Source of the DNA: an uncultured Erythrobacter sp.
Lineage (GTDB): Bacteria > Pseudomonadota > Alphaproteobacteria > Sphingomonadales > Sphingomonadaceae
Direction of reading: 5' to 3'
Assembly (NCBI GenBank): GCA_947498065.1
Contig: CANMIS010000002.1
Span: 632,501-696,500, forward strand
DNA length: 64,000 nucleotides
In this document: positions 1-10,559 of the stretch, in pieces
Layout: each line of letters starts with the position of its first letter
Numbering within the stretch: the stretch's first letter is position 1
Notes under the pieces: generated by a model
Database searches by the model: none
What the model was told of the DNA's origin: nothing
Seen by the model: only the letters and a program-made list of their open reading frames with translations
Position numbers and translations under genes: made by a program

Positions 1-1178
<1,178 letters not shown>

Positions 1179-1310
1179 CTTGTAGAATCTGCACCATCAA
1201 CGTCAGCCCTGCGTGGCTTTCATTGATTGGTAGAGAATTTCTCAAGCCAGATACGCCCAAGAACACTAAAGTAAGTGCATCGATTTAAACCCGTTTTCCG
1301 CAAGCTTCAT

Positions 1311-1428
1311 TGCTTGGTGGTCATAGCGTCTGTGACCCACCCGATCCCATCTCGAACTCGGCCGTGAAACCAGATAGCGCCGATGGTACTATGTCTTAAG
1401 GCATGGAAGAGTAGGTCGCTGCCAGGCA
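1311..1428 (+). rRNA. 5S ribosomal RNA
   Basis: The 118-nt segment starts TGCTTGGTGG and ends CTGCCAGGCA, which pair to close helix I, and carries the conserved inner stretch CCGATCCCATCTCGAACTCGG. It follows the 23S gene by about 130 nt, the usual order in alphaproteobacterial rRNA operons. The ends are accurate to a few bases. Confidence 0.95.
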
Positions 1429-1526
1429 TTGTAGCTTGCGGATTGCGGGACAAACCCATTCACTAGTCAAAGGGCTGATCCGTCAAGGACAGCCCTTTTG
1501 GCGTCTCTAATGGCGTCAAACGGTGC

Positions 1527-1603
<77 letters not shown>

Positions 1604-1895
1604 CCATCTATCTGAAAACATGCCAAAAATTAGCCTCACTGTTACCAGTGGGGCTTTTTGCGTTCCAACTGTAAGCAAATAGGAAGCAGGCTGATGCGTA
1701 CTCTAGGGTCACGGAGAGTGCTGAGGAGCCATGCAAGCGAATAGTATGCCTTGGAGTTGTCCTGTTAGGTGGCGAAGGTCTAGCTCCTGACCGGAGCTCA
1801 AGGGATGTTTGGATGGCGGCGTCCGCTTTTGGCGCAGTCACTTTGATATGACGATGGCGGATTCTGGGGGTGAAAGCAGCCATTGCCAACTCGGT
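1604..1895 (+). repeat. Left-end segment of island A, similar to 30556-30853
   Basis: No gene is supported here. The stretch matches 30556-30853: 75 nt (1632-1706 against 30584-30658) differ at one base, and similarity continues more loosely, roughly three in four bases, to about 1895. It begins with the terminator after tRNA-fMet. Short frames reading antisense through tRNA and terminator are artefacts. It is probably the end of an integrated island carrying sites for the integrase. Confidence 0.6.
1632..1659 (+). terminator. Rho-independent terminator after tRNA-fMet
   Basis: AGCCTCACTG, loop TTAC, CAGTGGGGCT form a 10-bp stem with one T-G pair, followed by five T residues. It lies 28 nt after the tRNA and would end the rRNA operon transcript. 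A base-identical hairpin stands after the partial tRNA copy at 30584-30611. Confidence 0.85.
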
Positions 1896-1983
1896 TTTTG
1901 ACTTGTGCTTTGGGCTCTCAGAGCGAACGCCATCTGGCGTTGTGGCAAATGCCTCTAGCTCTTCGATGCCGCAGGCAACCGTG

Positions 1984-3492
1984 CTAGCTCATTGGTGCAG
2001 GGCAGTATTTGTTCAGATATGCATCATGTGTCGGCATGTGGTTGACCAGATAGCGGATCGACTGCTCCATCCCGTCAATTTCCGGCTTGAGCTGCACAAG
2101 GTTGAGCGAGCTGGCCATCGCGTTGTTGCCCTGCATTTCCAAGCCTTGTCCCATCATCACCGCGGCCCAGCTCGTTTCAGTGAAGAGTTCGTCTTCTTCA
2201 CGGAAGATCTGGCCATTGGTGCGGAAGAGTTCCATTTTTTCGGTGAGGCTGTCTGGCACGCTCATTGTGCGGCAGTAGTTCCAGAACTCTGAATCGTCCC
2301 GCGCGGTCTGATGGTAGTGTAAGATCAGAAAATCGCGGATGCGCTCATATTCCTTGCGCGTCAGGCGGTTGAATGCGTCTTCCTGCGTTTGATTGATCCC
2401 GTCGAGCGAGAGGACGGAAATCAGCTTATTGATGCCGGTGTTGATCAAGTGGATCGAGGTCGATTCCAACGGTTCCATAAAGCCGGCGGACAATCCCAAG
2501 GCCACCACATTCTTGTTCCAGAACTTCTTGCGGCGGCCAGTGAGAAACCGGAGATGATTGGGGTCAGCAGTTGGCTTGCCTGCAAGGTTTGAGACGAGGA
2601 TGTCATGCGCTTCGTCGGCTTCCATGAACTGGCTGCAATAGACATGGCCGTTGCCGTTGCGATGCTGCAGTGGGACTTGCCATTGCCAGCCGGCGGAATG
2701 CGCCGTGGCGCGGGTGTAGGGCAAAGGCGGGCTGCCATCATCACGGTTGCAAGGTAGAGCAACTGCGCGATCGCAGGGAAGCCAACGGGTCCAATCCTCA
2801 TAGCCCGTTTCGAGCGCTTGCTCGATCAGCAATCCTCGGAAGCCTGAGCAATCAATAAAGAGGTCGCCGCTAATGTCGCTGTCACTATCCATCTTCACCG
2901 ATGTGACGAAGCCGGACTCGGCGTCGCGTGCGACATCAATGACCTTGCCTTCGCGGCGCACAACGCCGCGAGCCTTTGCGTACGTGCGCAGGAACTGGGC
3001 ATAGCGACCAGCATCAATATGATAAGCGTAATTGACCGGCGGTAGGTCTTCGCGAGGGTGATCCTCAGTTCGCGAAAACCGCCCAAAATAGGCCGCCATG
3101 GTTTCGACATTGAAGGCCTGGATCGGGCGTTTGTCGCCAGCCTCGCGGCAGCGATGCCAAACATTATGGAAAGATACGCCGCCCATATTGTAGCCATAGG
3201 CACCGAACGGGTGAATGTAGCTATCGCCTTGATTGCCCCAATTCACGAACTGAATGCCCAGCTTGAATGTGCCTTGGATCGCGCTCATCATTTCGCGTTC
3301 GTCGATCTCTAGCAGCTGGTTGAACTCGACAAAGGGAGGAATGGTGGCCTCGCCAACACCGACCGTTCCTATGGCCTCTGATTCGATCAGAATGATCTCG
3401 ACCTTGCGATCTTTGCCAAGGCGCGAAAGCGCCGCTGCCGCCATCCAGCCTGCTGTGCCGCCGCCTACAATCACGATCTTCTCGATAGACAT
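1984..3492 (-). CDS. Flavin-dependent tryptophan halogenase family protein
   Basis: A 502-residue protein of the PrnA-like FAD-dependent halogenase family. It shows the N-terminal FAD fold motif GGGTAGW (residues 9-15), the block VGVGEATIPP, a lysine in GTFKLGIQFVNW matching the catalytic lysine of PrnA, and WQWQVP, the family WxWxIP motif that suppresses monooxygenase activity. The start at 3492 is chosen because AGGAGAG precedes it and the FAD motif then begins near the N terminus; an upstream in-frame ATG at 3582 lies inside the operator region. It is divergent from the TonB receptor. Such halogenase-like genes often sit beside TonB receptors in Sphingomonadales and Caulobacter, where the true substrate is unknown, so tryptophan should not be assumed. 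Confidence 0.85.
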   Translation of the reverse strand: MSIEKIVIVGGGTAGWMAAAALSRLGKDRKVEIILIESEAIGTVGVGEATIPPFVEFNQLLEIDEREMMSAIQGTFKLGIQFVNWGNQGDSYIHPFGAYGYNMGGVSFHNVWHRCREAGDKRPIQAFNVETMAAYFGRFSRTEDHPREDLPPVNYAYHIDAGRYAQFLRTYAKARGVVRREGKVIDVARDAESGFVTSVKMDSDSDISGDLFIDCSGFRGLLIEQALETGYEDWTRWLPCDRAVALPCNRDDGSPPLPYTRATAHSAGWQWQVPLQHRNGNGHVYCSQFMEADEAHDILVSNLAGKPTADPNHLRFLTGRRKKFWNKNVVALGLSAGFMEPLESTSIHLINTGINKLISVLSLDGINQTQEDAFNRLTRKEYERIRDFLILHYHQTARDDSEFWNYCRTMSVPDSLTEKMELFRTNGQIFREEDELFTETSWAAVMMGQGLEMQGNNAMASSLNLVQLKPEIDGMEQSIRYLVNHMPTHDAYLNKYCPAPMS

Positions 3493-3568
3493 TGCGCTTG
3501 TCTCTCCTGCCAAGTCTGCTCGAAGTCTTAGGTGAAAGATAACGGGTAATCCAGCTATGTGGGAAAAA

Positions 3569-3606
3569 TTGTGAACGTTCATTTTAGAGCTTGTGAACGC
3601 TCACAA
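3569..3606. promoter_or_regulatory. Two candidate LacI-family operators between halogenase and TonB receptor
   Basis: Two similar palindromic sites lie in the divergent promoter region: TTGTGAACGTTCATTT (3569-3584, perfect GAACGTTC core) and TTGTGAACGCTCACAA (3591-3606, arms TTGTGA and TCACAA). A third copy precedes the GH3 gene (10527-10545). The odd-even symmetric core with central CG is typical of LacI-family operators, and a LacI-family gene lies in the locus at 8198. Binding is inferred. Confidence 0.65.
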
Positions 3607-3670
3607 TTGAAGTTAGGCATTGTAACACTAGGGTGGACTGAAACCGCCTTTCCTGGGGAGGAAACATACA

Positions 3671-6600
3671 GTGATTCGTAGAAAACCGCTTTCGCTTGGG
3701 CTCGATTCGGGCCGGTCAGCTATCCTTACAACTGCATCCAGCCTGGCAATGTCGATGGTCCTTGCGCCCGCCGCCATGGCGCAAGATGAGGTCGCTGATG
3801 AAGAAGTCGCGGAGGCCCCTGCTGACGAAGGCAACAACATCGTCGTAACCGGTTTCCGGGCTTCGCTTGAAAACGCTCAGAACATCAAGCGCGATGCCGA
3901 CACCTTTGTGGACGCTGTTACTGCTGAAGACATTGGTGCGCTGCCAGATCGCTCGGTTGCTGAAACCCTGCAGCGTATTCCCGGGATCACCATTGGCCGC
4001 TTTGAAAAAACAACTGATCCAGACCGGTTCTCTGTCGAGGGAACGGGCGTCATTATCCGCGGCCTTCCCTTCGCGCGCTCTGAACTGAACGGGCGCGATA
4101 TTTTCTCCGCGACTGGCGGACGCGTGCTCAGCTTTAACGATGTGTCACCTGAGCTGCTTGGCCGTGTCGAGGTGTTCAAGAACGTCACCGCTGACATGGT
4201 CGAAGGCGGCCCATCAGGTACCGTCAATCTTGTCACGCGCAAGCCGCTCGACAATCCCGGCACGAGGCTCGCAGGGACAATCGGCGCAAACTATGGTGAC
4301 CTTCGTGAAGAATGGTCGCCTGAGTTCTCTTTGCTGGGCTCGACCACGGTCGATTTGCCTGGTGGTTCAATTGGTTTCCAGCTTGCCTATGCCAAGTCGG
4401 AACTGAAGAGCCGTACAGACGCATCACAGGTTGCTGACCCGTGCTACCGTGCAGTCACGCTCGACGGACCATGCTTGCGCGCGCTGTCTGTTGGTTCGGG
4501 CGGCTTTGTTGGTGATCCCAACTTCGACGCTTCGAACTTTCCGCCAGACGGATCGGTTCTTGTCCCGAAGGGGGCCGGTGTCCGCACAACCGATCTCGAT
4601 CGTGACCGCGAGGCCTGGTCGGCTGTTCTTCAGTACGAAGATCCAACCGGCAACTTCGTTGCGACGTTTGAGTGGCTCCGTTCAGACACGACATTCCAGA
4701 CTGAAGAATTCGCTCTGATTGCGCGGGTCGATGATGAGGGGTTGTTCCCAGTGCCTGCTGCAGGCAGCACATTTCAGTTCGATGAGAATGGCATCTTCCA
4801 AAGCGGAATTCTAACTCAGCGCCCTGGTGATGCCTATGCAAACCCATTTGGCCGGGGCGGCCTGCCAATTGACTCGCTTCGGTTCGAACGCGGTTTGGCC
4901 TCTACCACTGAGGATTTCTCATTCGATGCTAAGTGGAACATCACTGATCGTTTCCGCGTCAACTTCGAGGCGCAAACTATCAGCTCCGATCTGGCGCGTG
5001 ATTCCGTCTTCGGTGCGCTCAGCACTTGGGCAAACATTGACCTCGATCTCTCCGGGAATGTGCCGAGTGTAAACTTCATTGCCCCTCCGGGCGCTGAAGC
5101 TGACTATTTCTCCTCCGGCTTCAACACCTATTACTGGTTCGGTTTAGACAGCCGCGAGAAGAACGAAGGCGGTCTCGATAGCCTGCGATTTGATGCAGAG
5201 TATGATATCAGCGACGATGGCTTCTTCAAGGCGGCTCGTTTCGGCGCGCGCTGGGCTGAGCGGGATCGCACGACCCGCAACACAAATTTCAGCACGTGGG
5301 GCAACCTTTCGGCTCCATGGGCTGGGCGAGCAGGCTGTGCACCTTGGGGTGAAGGTACTGGCTGCGGTGCAAGCGGCCCAGGACCATTTGGCAATGGGTT
5401 TATCCCAGGCCGTTTCTACACCGGCCTACCTGGCCAGGAATTTGCGATTGCTGGCGGCGCCTATGTCGACGAATTTCCAGGCTTCTCGCAATTGCGCAAT
5501 CCGTTTGGCGACAACTTCCAACGCGGGAATTCTCCAACCCCGATCGAGAATGGTGCGGCGTTCTTCTTTGGCGGAGATGATTTCCTAGGCGAATATCTCT
5601 CTGGTTTGACTGACGATCAATTTGAGGAAATTCAGGAATTTGGCCTGTCACCAGAACGCTTTAACTACGGCGTGAATGGCCGCTTCCGCGCCGATCCATT
5701 GACCGGCGAGATTGTGCCTTGCGACATTGAAGGTGTGTTCTGCCCCGGTGAGGTTTCGACCGTCACTGAAGTGACTAATGCCGCCTATGCGCGCGTCGAT
5801 TTCGGCCACGACTTCAGCAATGGCTGGAACGTAGACGGCAATATCGGTCTGCGCTATGTCGAGACTGAAATAACGAGCGGCGGGCGTATCGGGTTCCCTG
5901 ATGCCAGCCGTTTCGACAATCCAGCCAATGGCGTTTCCAATGGCGACGGAATTGTTCAGGTTTCTGAACTCCAAGCATTGTGCGCGACGCCCGATGTGCC
6001 AGGGATTCAGCGCGGCTATTGCCAATTGTCTGATGCAAGACTGGCAGAATTTGCCGCAGCCCATACCGGCGAAGTGCTCAACGATGATCGAAAGATCCGC
6101 TTTGACCATTGGCTGCCTAGCTTCAACGCCAAATTGGATGTGGGCGGCGGACTATTGTTCCGCGCAGCAGCATCGAAGAACATTGCAAGGCCTGACCTTC
6201 AGCTGTTCCGAGCAGGCGGGGGAATTGGTGACAACACCAACGCTCTTGAGACTGCTGGTGCAGATGCGCTCGCAAATGGACCTTTGTTTGCCCTCTCTAC
6301 GGGCAACAGGAACCTTCTGCCGGTTGAAATCTGGAACTATGATCTTTCGGTTGAATGGTATTTCAATGCCGTCGGCTCGGTGACTTTATCTGGCTTCCTC
6401 AAGGACGTTGATGGCTTCATTGATACGGGTTTCAACACGGTCACATATCAGGGCAGCGTTCCTGTTGAGGTGGCAGTTGAGGGGCCGTCCAACGCTCAGG
6501 ACGGACTGCTTAAGGGCTTCGAACTTGCCTATCAGCATACGTTCGATTTCTTGCCAGGATTGCTAAGCGGATTTGGCACGCAGCTGACCTACACCTATGT

Positions 6601-7045
6601 CGATGGTGGCGACTTCACAAATCCGAATCTAACTGCAGTTGGCCAGTCGTCGATTACGACCGCGGCCAATGAATTGGGAGGCGGTGCGTTTGTATCGCAG
6701 CAGCCACTCGCGGGTATTTCTGAGCACGCATTCAACGCGACCCTCTTTTACGAGAAAGGGCCGTTGTCCGCGCGCGCTGCCTACAATTGGCGATCGGAAT
6801 TCCTGATCACCCCGCGTGATGACATCTTCCCATTCTCGCCAATCTGGCAGGAAGATACGGGGCAATTGGATGCATCGATTTTCTATTCGGTGACGGATTA
6901 CCTCAAGCTCGGCATCCAAGGCGTGAACCTGCTCGATGAGGTCACCGAAACTTCACAAGTTGTCGACTTCGATGGGACGCGCGTCACGCGATCAGCGTTC
7001 CGAAACGACCGCCGCTTCACATTCCTGGCGCGGTTCGACTTCTAG
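3671..7045 (+). CDS. TonB-dependent outer-membrane receptor (carbohydrate type)
   Basis: A 1124-residue receptor with a long signal peptide ending near AMAQ (about residue 38), a TonB-box-like stretch NNIVVTGFR (about 55-63), a plug domain with AETLQRIPGITI, and a C-terminal beta-barrel ending in aromatic residues (FLARFDF). Length and plug type fit the large Sphingomonadales/Caulobacter receptors for oligosaccharides. The GTG start follows GGGGAGGAAAC. Two LacI-type operators lie upstream and a strong terminator follows at 7074. With the neighbouring GH16, GH3 and sugar transporters it probably imports beta-glucan oligosaccharides across the outer membrane; the substrate is inferred from context. 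Confidence 0.92.
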   Translation: MIRRKPLSLGLDSGRSAILTTASSLAMSMVLAPAAMAQDEVADEEVAEAPADEGNNIVVTGFRASLENAQNIKRDADTFVDAVTAEDIGALPDRSVAETLQRIPGITIGRFEKTTDPDRFSVEGTGVIIRGLPFARSELNGRDIFSATGGRVLSFNDVSPELLGRVEVFKNVTADMVEGGPSGTVNLVTRKPLDNPGTRLAGTIGANYGDLREEWSPEFSLLGSTTVDLPGGSIGFQLAYAKSELKSRTDASQVADPCYRAVTLDGPCLRALSVGSGGFVGDPNFDASNFPPDGSVLVPKGAGVRTTDLDRDREAWSAVLQYEDPTGNFVATFEWLRSDTTFQTEEFALIARVDDEGLFPVPAAGSTFQFDENGIFQSGILTQRPGDAYANPFGRGGLPIDSLRFERGLASTTEDFSFDAKWNITDRFRVNFEAQTISSDLARDSVFGALSTWANIDLDLSGNVPSVNFIAPPGAEADYFSSGFNTYYWFGLDSREKNEGGLDSLRFDAEYDISDDGFFKAARFGARWAERDRTTRNTNFSTWGNLSAPWAGRAGCAPWGEGTGCGASGPGPFGNGFIPGRFYTGLPGQEFAIAGGAYVDEFPGFSQLRNPFGDNFQRGNSPTPIENGAAFFFGGDDFLGEYLSGLTDDQFEEIQEFGLSPERFNYGVNGRFRADPLTGEIVPCDIEGVFCPGEVSTVTEVTNAAYARVDFGHDFSNGWNVDGNIGLRYVETEITSGGRIGFPDASRFDNPANGVSNGDGIVQVSELQALCATPDVPGIQRGYCQLSDARLAEFAAAHTGEVLNDDRKIRFDHWLPSFNAKLDVGGGLLFRAAASKNIARPDLQLFRAGGGIGDNTNALETAGADALANGPLFALSTGNRNLLPVEIWNYDLSVEWYFNAVGSVTLSGFLKDVDGFIDTGFNTVTYQGSVPVEVAVEGPSNAQDGLLKGFELAYQHTFDFLPGLLSGFGTQLTYTYVDGGDFTNPNLTAVGQSSITTAANELGGGAFVSQQPLAGISEHAFNATLFYEKGPLSARAAYNWRSEFLITPRDDIFPFSPIWQEDTGQLDASIFYSVTDYLKLGIQGVNLLDEVTETSQVVDFDGTRVTRSAFRNDRRFTFLARFDF

Positions 7046-7073
7046 GTCTTTAGGGGAAGGCCTATTGAGGAAG

Positions 7074-7110
7074 GAAAGGGCCTTTGTTTTGCGCAAGGGC
7101 CCTTTCTTTT
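7074..7110 (+). terminator. Rho-independent terminator after the TonB receptor
   Basis: GAAAGGGCC (7074-7082) pairs with GGCCCTTTC (7098-7106), followed by TTTT. It lies 28 nt after the receptor stop and 50 nt before the GH16 gene, so it may partly insulate GH16 from receptor transcription. Confidence 0.85.
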
Positions 7111-7159
7111 GCTGGGGTCTGACTGCTCTCCGAAGGTGAGTAATGTTTGAGGCAATGGA

Positions 7160-8194
7160 ATGGTGAACGCGATCAGAAAGTTAAGAAGTGCTGGCGCTGC
7201 AGCCGCGCTGGGCTTCGTCTTGTCTGCTTGCGGCACAGCGCATGAGACAGAGGGCAAAGACCGGCACGAAAAGATTGAGCGGGTTGCATTGCCGGAAGCA
7301 GGATCTTCTCGCGAGCCTGCCAGCGAACCGGGTTGGCGGCTGGTTTGGCAGGACGAATTTGACGGCGCCCAAATCGACCGCACGAAATGGGATTTCGATG
7401 TGGATTGTTGGGGCGGCGGCAATGATGAGCGGCAGTGTTACACCGACGCCCCGCGCAACGCTTCGCTCCGCGATGGCAAGCTGGTGATCACTGCACGGCG
7501 CGAGACGCACACTGGCCCGGCTCTGCCTACGCATATGCGCAAGGAGGCGGAGGATCCCGATGCGACCGCGACAAAGCCTTACACCTCGGCGCGCTTGGTC
7601 ACGCGCGGCAAAGCCGCCTGGAAATATGGCCGGATCGAAGTGCGCGCCAAGCTGCCACAGGGGCAAGGAACCTGGCCGGCGATCTGGATGCTGCCAGAAG
7701 ATAACGCTTATGGCGGTTGGGCCGCGTCAGGCGAGATCGACATCATGGAAGCGGTCAATCTTGGCACGGCTTGCGACGATTGCCCGGGCGGCAGTGAAAG
7801 CACAATTCTCGGCACGCTGCACTTTGGCGATTTGTGGCCTAACAATTCGCTCGACAGCAGCGAAATGTATGCGCCCGAGGTGCTCGAGGGGTTCAACACC
7901 TTCGGCATTGTCTGGGCCCCGGATCAGATCGAATGGACTTTCAACGGCAAAGTGTTCGCGCGTAAAGCGGCGGATGCCTGGTGGAGCGCTGGTTCCCAGG
8001 AACGCGGAGCGCCTTTCGATCAGCCGTTTCACCTGATCCTCAATCTGGCCATTGGGGGCGGCTTGCCAGAGCGGCGCGGCCTAGGCGGTGTGGATATGAA
8101 TGATTTCCCAAAAAACCTTGAAATTGATTGGGTTCGGGTCTGGCAATGCGGCGAACAAGGCAATAGCGATAGTGCTTGCTTAGGAGGCGAATAA
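7160..8194 (+). CDS. GH16 endo-beta-1,3-glucanase (laminarinase-like) lipoprotein
   Basis: A 344-residue glycoside hydrolase of family 16. The catalytic motif GEIDIMEAV gives nucleophile E192, D194 and acid/base E197; WQDEFDG (63-69), GRIEVRAKLP (157-166) and the C-terminal LEIDWVRVWQ are standard GH16 laminarinase blocks. The N terminus carries a lipobox LSAC with cysteine 24, so it is probably an outer-membrane or periplasmic lipoprotein that cuts beta-1,3- or mixed-linkage glucan into oligosaccharides. It is followed with only 3 nt spacing by the LacI regulator and then the MFS gene, suggesting one transcript. Confidence 0.9.
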   Translation: MVNAIRKLRSAGAAAALGFVLSACGTAHETEGKDRHEKIERVALPEAGSSREPASEPGWRLVWQDEFDGAQIDRTKWDFDVDCWGGGNDERQCYTDAPRNASLRDGKLVITARRETHTGPALPTHMRKEAEDPDATATKPYTSARLVTRGKAAWKYGRIEVRAKLPQGQGTWPAIWMLPEDNAYGGWAASGEIDIMEAVNLGTACDDCPGGSESTILGTLHFGDLWPNNSLDSSEMYAPEVLEGFNTFGIVWAPDQIEWTFNGKVFARKAADAWWSAGSQERGAPFDQPFHLILNLAIGGGLPERRGLGGVDMNDFPKNLEIDWVRVWQCGEQGNSDSACLGGE

Positions 8195-8197
8195 GGT

Positions 8198-9262
8198 ATG
8201 GCGAGACGGCGCCAATCTGTGACGATCAAGCATGTTGCTGCCGATGCGGGGGTGTCGCTGCAGACGGTTAGCCGCGTCATCAATGATGAGCCCAATGTCC
8301 GCCCGGCTATGAAGGAGCGGGTGCAAAGCTCGATCGACAAGCTTGGCTATGTCCCGTCCATCGCCGCGCAGCGGATGAGCGGATCGCGCTCCTATCTGAT
8401 CCTCGCCCTTAATGACCGTGAGCGCACGATCGCAGATTGGCGCGCACGCGAGGGCAATGACTGGGTCGATCAGATGCTGCTTGGCGGAATGCTGAAATGC
8501 GCTGACCATGGTTATCGCATGCTGGTTGAACTGGTCGACACCCATAGTGACCATGTCGAACGTGAGCTGTCGGCCGCGCTTGCTTCGCTGCAACCCGATG
8601 GCGTTATTTTGACCCCGCCGCACTCGGACAATCCGCTGATCGTGAACCTGCTAGCGCGCGAGAATGTGCCATTTGTCCGGATTGGCTCGCTTGGCATCGG
8701 GGTGGGCATCCCCGTTTCGATGGATGACGAGGGCTCGGCCCGCCTCGCAACTGAGCACCTGATCAAGCTGGGACATGAGCGGATTGGTTTTGTGGCTGGA
8801 CCTGATGAATACAGCCTCAGCCAATGGCGCGTTGATGGCTGGCTTGCAACGATGGCTGAGAACGGATTGCCGACCGACAACCTGCTCGCCAGTGGCGATT
8901 TCAGCTTCGACTCCGGTCGGCTGGCAGGACGGGAATTGTTGAGTAATAGTCCGCGCCCAACCGCGATCATCGCCAGCAATGACCAGATGACGCATGGTGT
9001 GCTCGACACAGCCAAGGAATTTGACTTGGATGTGCCCGGGCACCTCTCTCTGATCAGCTTTGACAATTCTCCGAGCACCCGTTTTACTCGGCCGGCATTG
9101 AGCGCGATTGACCAGCCTGTTGCCGAAACGGCTGCCAAAGCCGTGGAGCTGATTATTGCGGCTCAAAAGGGCGAAGAACTGCCGGAAGATCCCGTTACGG
9201 TGCCTGGCCGCTTGATTGAGAGATCATCGGTGTCGCCGCCAGCGCCGCTTCGCCGCGACTAA
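8198..9262 (+). CDS. LacI-family transcriptional regulator
   Basis: A 354-residue regulator. The N-terminal HTH is clear (residues 8-34, VTIKHVAADAGVSLQTVSRV), followed by the hinge helix and a periplasmic-binding-protein-like sensor domain with the usual IIASNDQMTHGVL and ISFDNSPSTRFTRPALSAI blocks. It lies between GH16 and MFS genes in a tight run (3-nt gaps). It most likely represses the beta-glucan genes and releases DNA on binding a glucose or glucan oligosaccharide. The GAACGTTC sites at 3569-3606 and 10527-10545 are its candidate operators. Confidence 0.93.
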   Translation: MARRRQSVTIKHVAADAGVSLQTVSRVINDEPNVRPAMKERVQSSIDKLGYVPSIAAQRMSGSRSYLILALNDRERTIADWRAREGNDWVDQMLLGGMLKCADHGYRMLVELVDTHSDHVERELSAALASLQPDGVILTPPHSDNPLIVNLLARENVPFVRIGSLGIGVGIPVSMDDEGSARLATEHLIKLGHERIGFVAGPDEYSLSQWRVDGWLATMAENGLPTDNLLASGDFSFDSGRLAGRELLSNSPRPTAIIASNDQMTHGVLDTAKEFDLDVPGHLSLISFDNSPSTRFTRPALSAIDQPVAETAAKAVELIIAAQKGEELPEDPVTVPGRLIERSSVSPPAPLRRD

Positions 9263-9265
9263 GCA

Positions 9266-10489
9266 ATGTCACAAACAGAAGTCTTGGGAGTGCCTGCACA
9301 GGCGGCTCCGCAAACCAAGCGCTTCATGTTGCTGTATGCGCTCGCCTGGGCTGGCGGCGCGATTGGTTATGTCCCGTTCTTGACGTTGCTTTTACCTGCA
9401 CGAGTGACGGAACTGACCGGCCCCGATGCCGTCGAGTGGCTCGCCTATATCGCATTCGTTGGAGCGATCGCTGCGAGCCTCGCCAATCTGGGGTTTGGCT
9501 GGCTGAGCGATGTGGTGCGTTCGCGCCGAACCTTCATTTTTGCCGGATTGATCCTCTCAAGTCTTGCTCTTGTAACAGCGGCACAAATTGACCGGCTTGG
9601 GCCGCTCTTGATCCATATTGCGCTCTGGCAGTTTGGTCTGAATATGATGCTCAGCCCGCTGGCCGCGCTGGCCGGTGACTATGTGCCGGATGGCCAAAAG
9701 GGGCGGCTTGGCGGGCTCTTGTCGTTTGCGCCAGCGATCGGCGGATTGTCAGGGGCTTTGGTGACCATTCCAGCTCTGGCTTTGTCGCGCGATGCGCAAT
9801 TGGTCGTAGTCGCGTGCATGGTTGCCGCGTGCGTCTTGCCAGTAATGTTCTTCGGCCGCCCCAAGGCGATGCCGCAGCTGACCGAGGATGCGCCGCAGCC
9901 TCTGAATGAGGCGGCTGTGCAGTTGCCCAAGGCTGGGAATGCGGTGCTCCGCATGTGGCTCTCAAGGTTGCTAGTCCAAATCGCTGAAGCGTCGCTTTTC
10001 GCGTTCTTACTGCTGTGGCTAAGGTCCCTTGATGAGACGATGGGCGAGAGTGAGACCGCGCGCCTCTTTAGCCTGGTTGTGCTGATCGCAATTCCTTTGG
10101 CACTGGCTTTGGGGCGGTGGGCCGATATGCGCGATAAGCCGATGCTGCCGCTCGCTGGGGCAGCCCTTGTTTGCGCTGTCGGCCTCGCGGCTATGGCAGC
10201 TTCTAATTCGCTTGGGAGTGGGATAGCGGGCTATGTCATATTTGGTGTTGCAGGAGCGGTGTTCCTTTCTCTGCATTCGGCCCAGACACTGCGCGTTCTG
10301 CCCAGGGCTAGGACACGCGGCCGTGACCTCGGGTTTTTCAACCTTACTAACACGGTTCCATCGCTGATTATGCCGTGGCTAACGCTCGCATTGGTGCCGA
10401 TATTTGGCTTTGCTGGGCTCTTTGCACTGCTCGCGGTGATGGCGGCCATGGCGAGTATTCTGATGTTTTCTGTTTCCAAGCCCAAATAG
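9266..10489 (+). CDS. MFS transporter, probably for sugar or glucan oligosaccharide
   Basis: A 407-residue, strongly hydrophobic protein with about 12 predicted membrane segments. The loop after segment 2 reads GWLSDVVRSRRTFIF, matching the MFS signature G-x-x-x-D-R-x-G-R-R, and the two halves are joined by a polar stretch near residues 200-220. It starts 3 nt after the LacI gene, so it is probably co-transcribed with it. By context it should carry the products of GH16 or GH3 across the inner membrane; direction and substrate cannot be read from the sequence. Confidence 0.85.
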   Translation: MSQTEVLGVPAQAAPQTKRFMLLYALAWAGGAIGYVPFLTLLLPARVTELTGPDAVEWLAYIAFVGAIAASLANLGFGWLSDVVRSRRTFIFAGLILSSLALVTAAQIDRLGPLLIHIALWQFGLNMMLSPLAALAGDYVPDGQKGRLGGLLSFAPAIGGLSGALVTIPALALSRDAQLVVVACMVAACVLPVMFFGRPKAMPQLTEDAPQPLNEAAVQLPKAGNAVLRMWLSRLLVQIAEASLFAFLLLWLRSLDETMGESETARLFSLVVLIAIPLALALGRWADMRDKPMLPLAGAALVCAVGLAAMAASNSLGSGIAGYVIFGVAGAVFLSLHSAQTLRVLPRARTRGRDLGFFNLTNTVPSLIMPWLTLALVPIFGFAGLFALLAVMAAMASILMFSVSKPK

Positions 10490-10526
10490 GCGCTTGATTT
10501 CCGGATGGGGGACTGTAGCCTCCCAA

Positions 10527-10545
10527 TTGAGAACGTTCACATTTT
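10527..10545. promoter_or_regulatory. Candidate LacI-family operator upstream of GH3
   Basis: ATTGAGAACGTTCACATTT lies 15-33 nt before the GH3 start codon and shares the GAACGTTC core and outer TCACA with the two sites at 3569-3606. It overlaps the region just upstream of the ribosome-binding site GAGGGGAG, where a bound repressor would block transcription. Confidence 0.65.
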
Positions 10546-10559
10546 GAGGGGAGTTCGCA

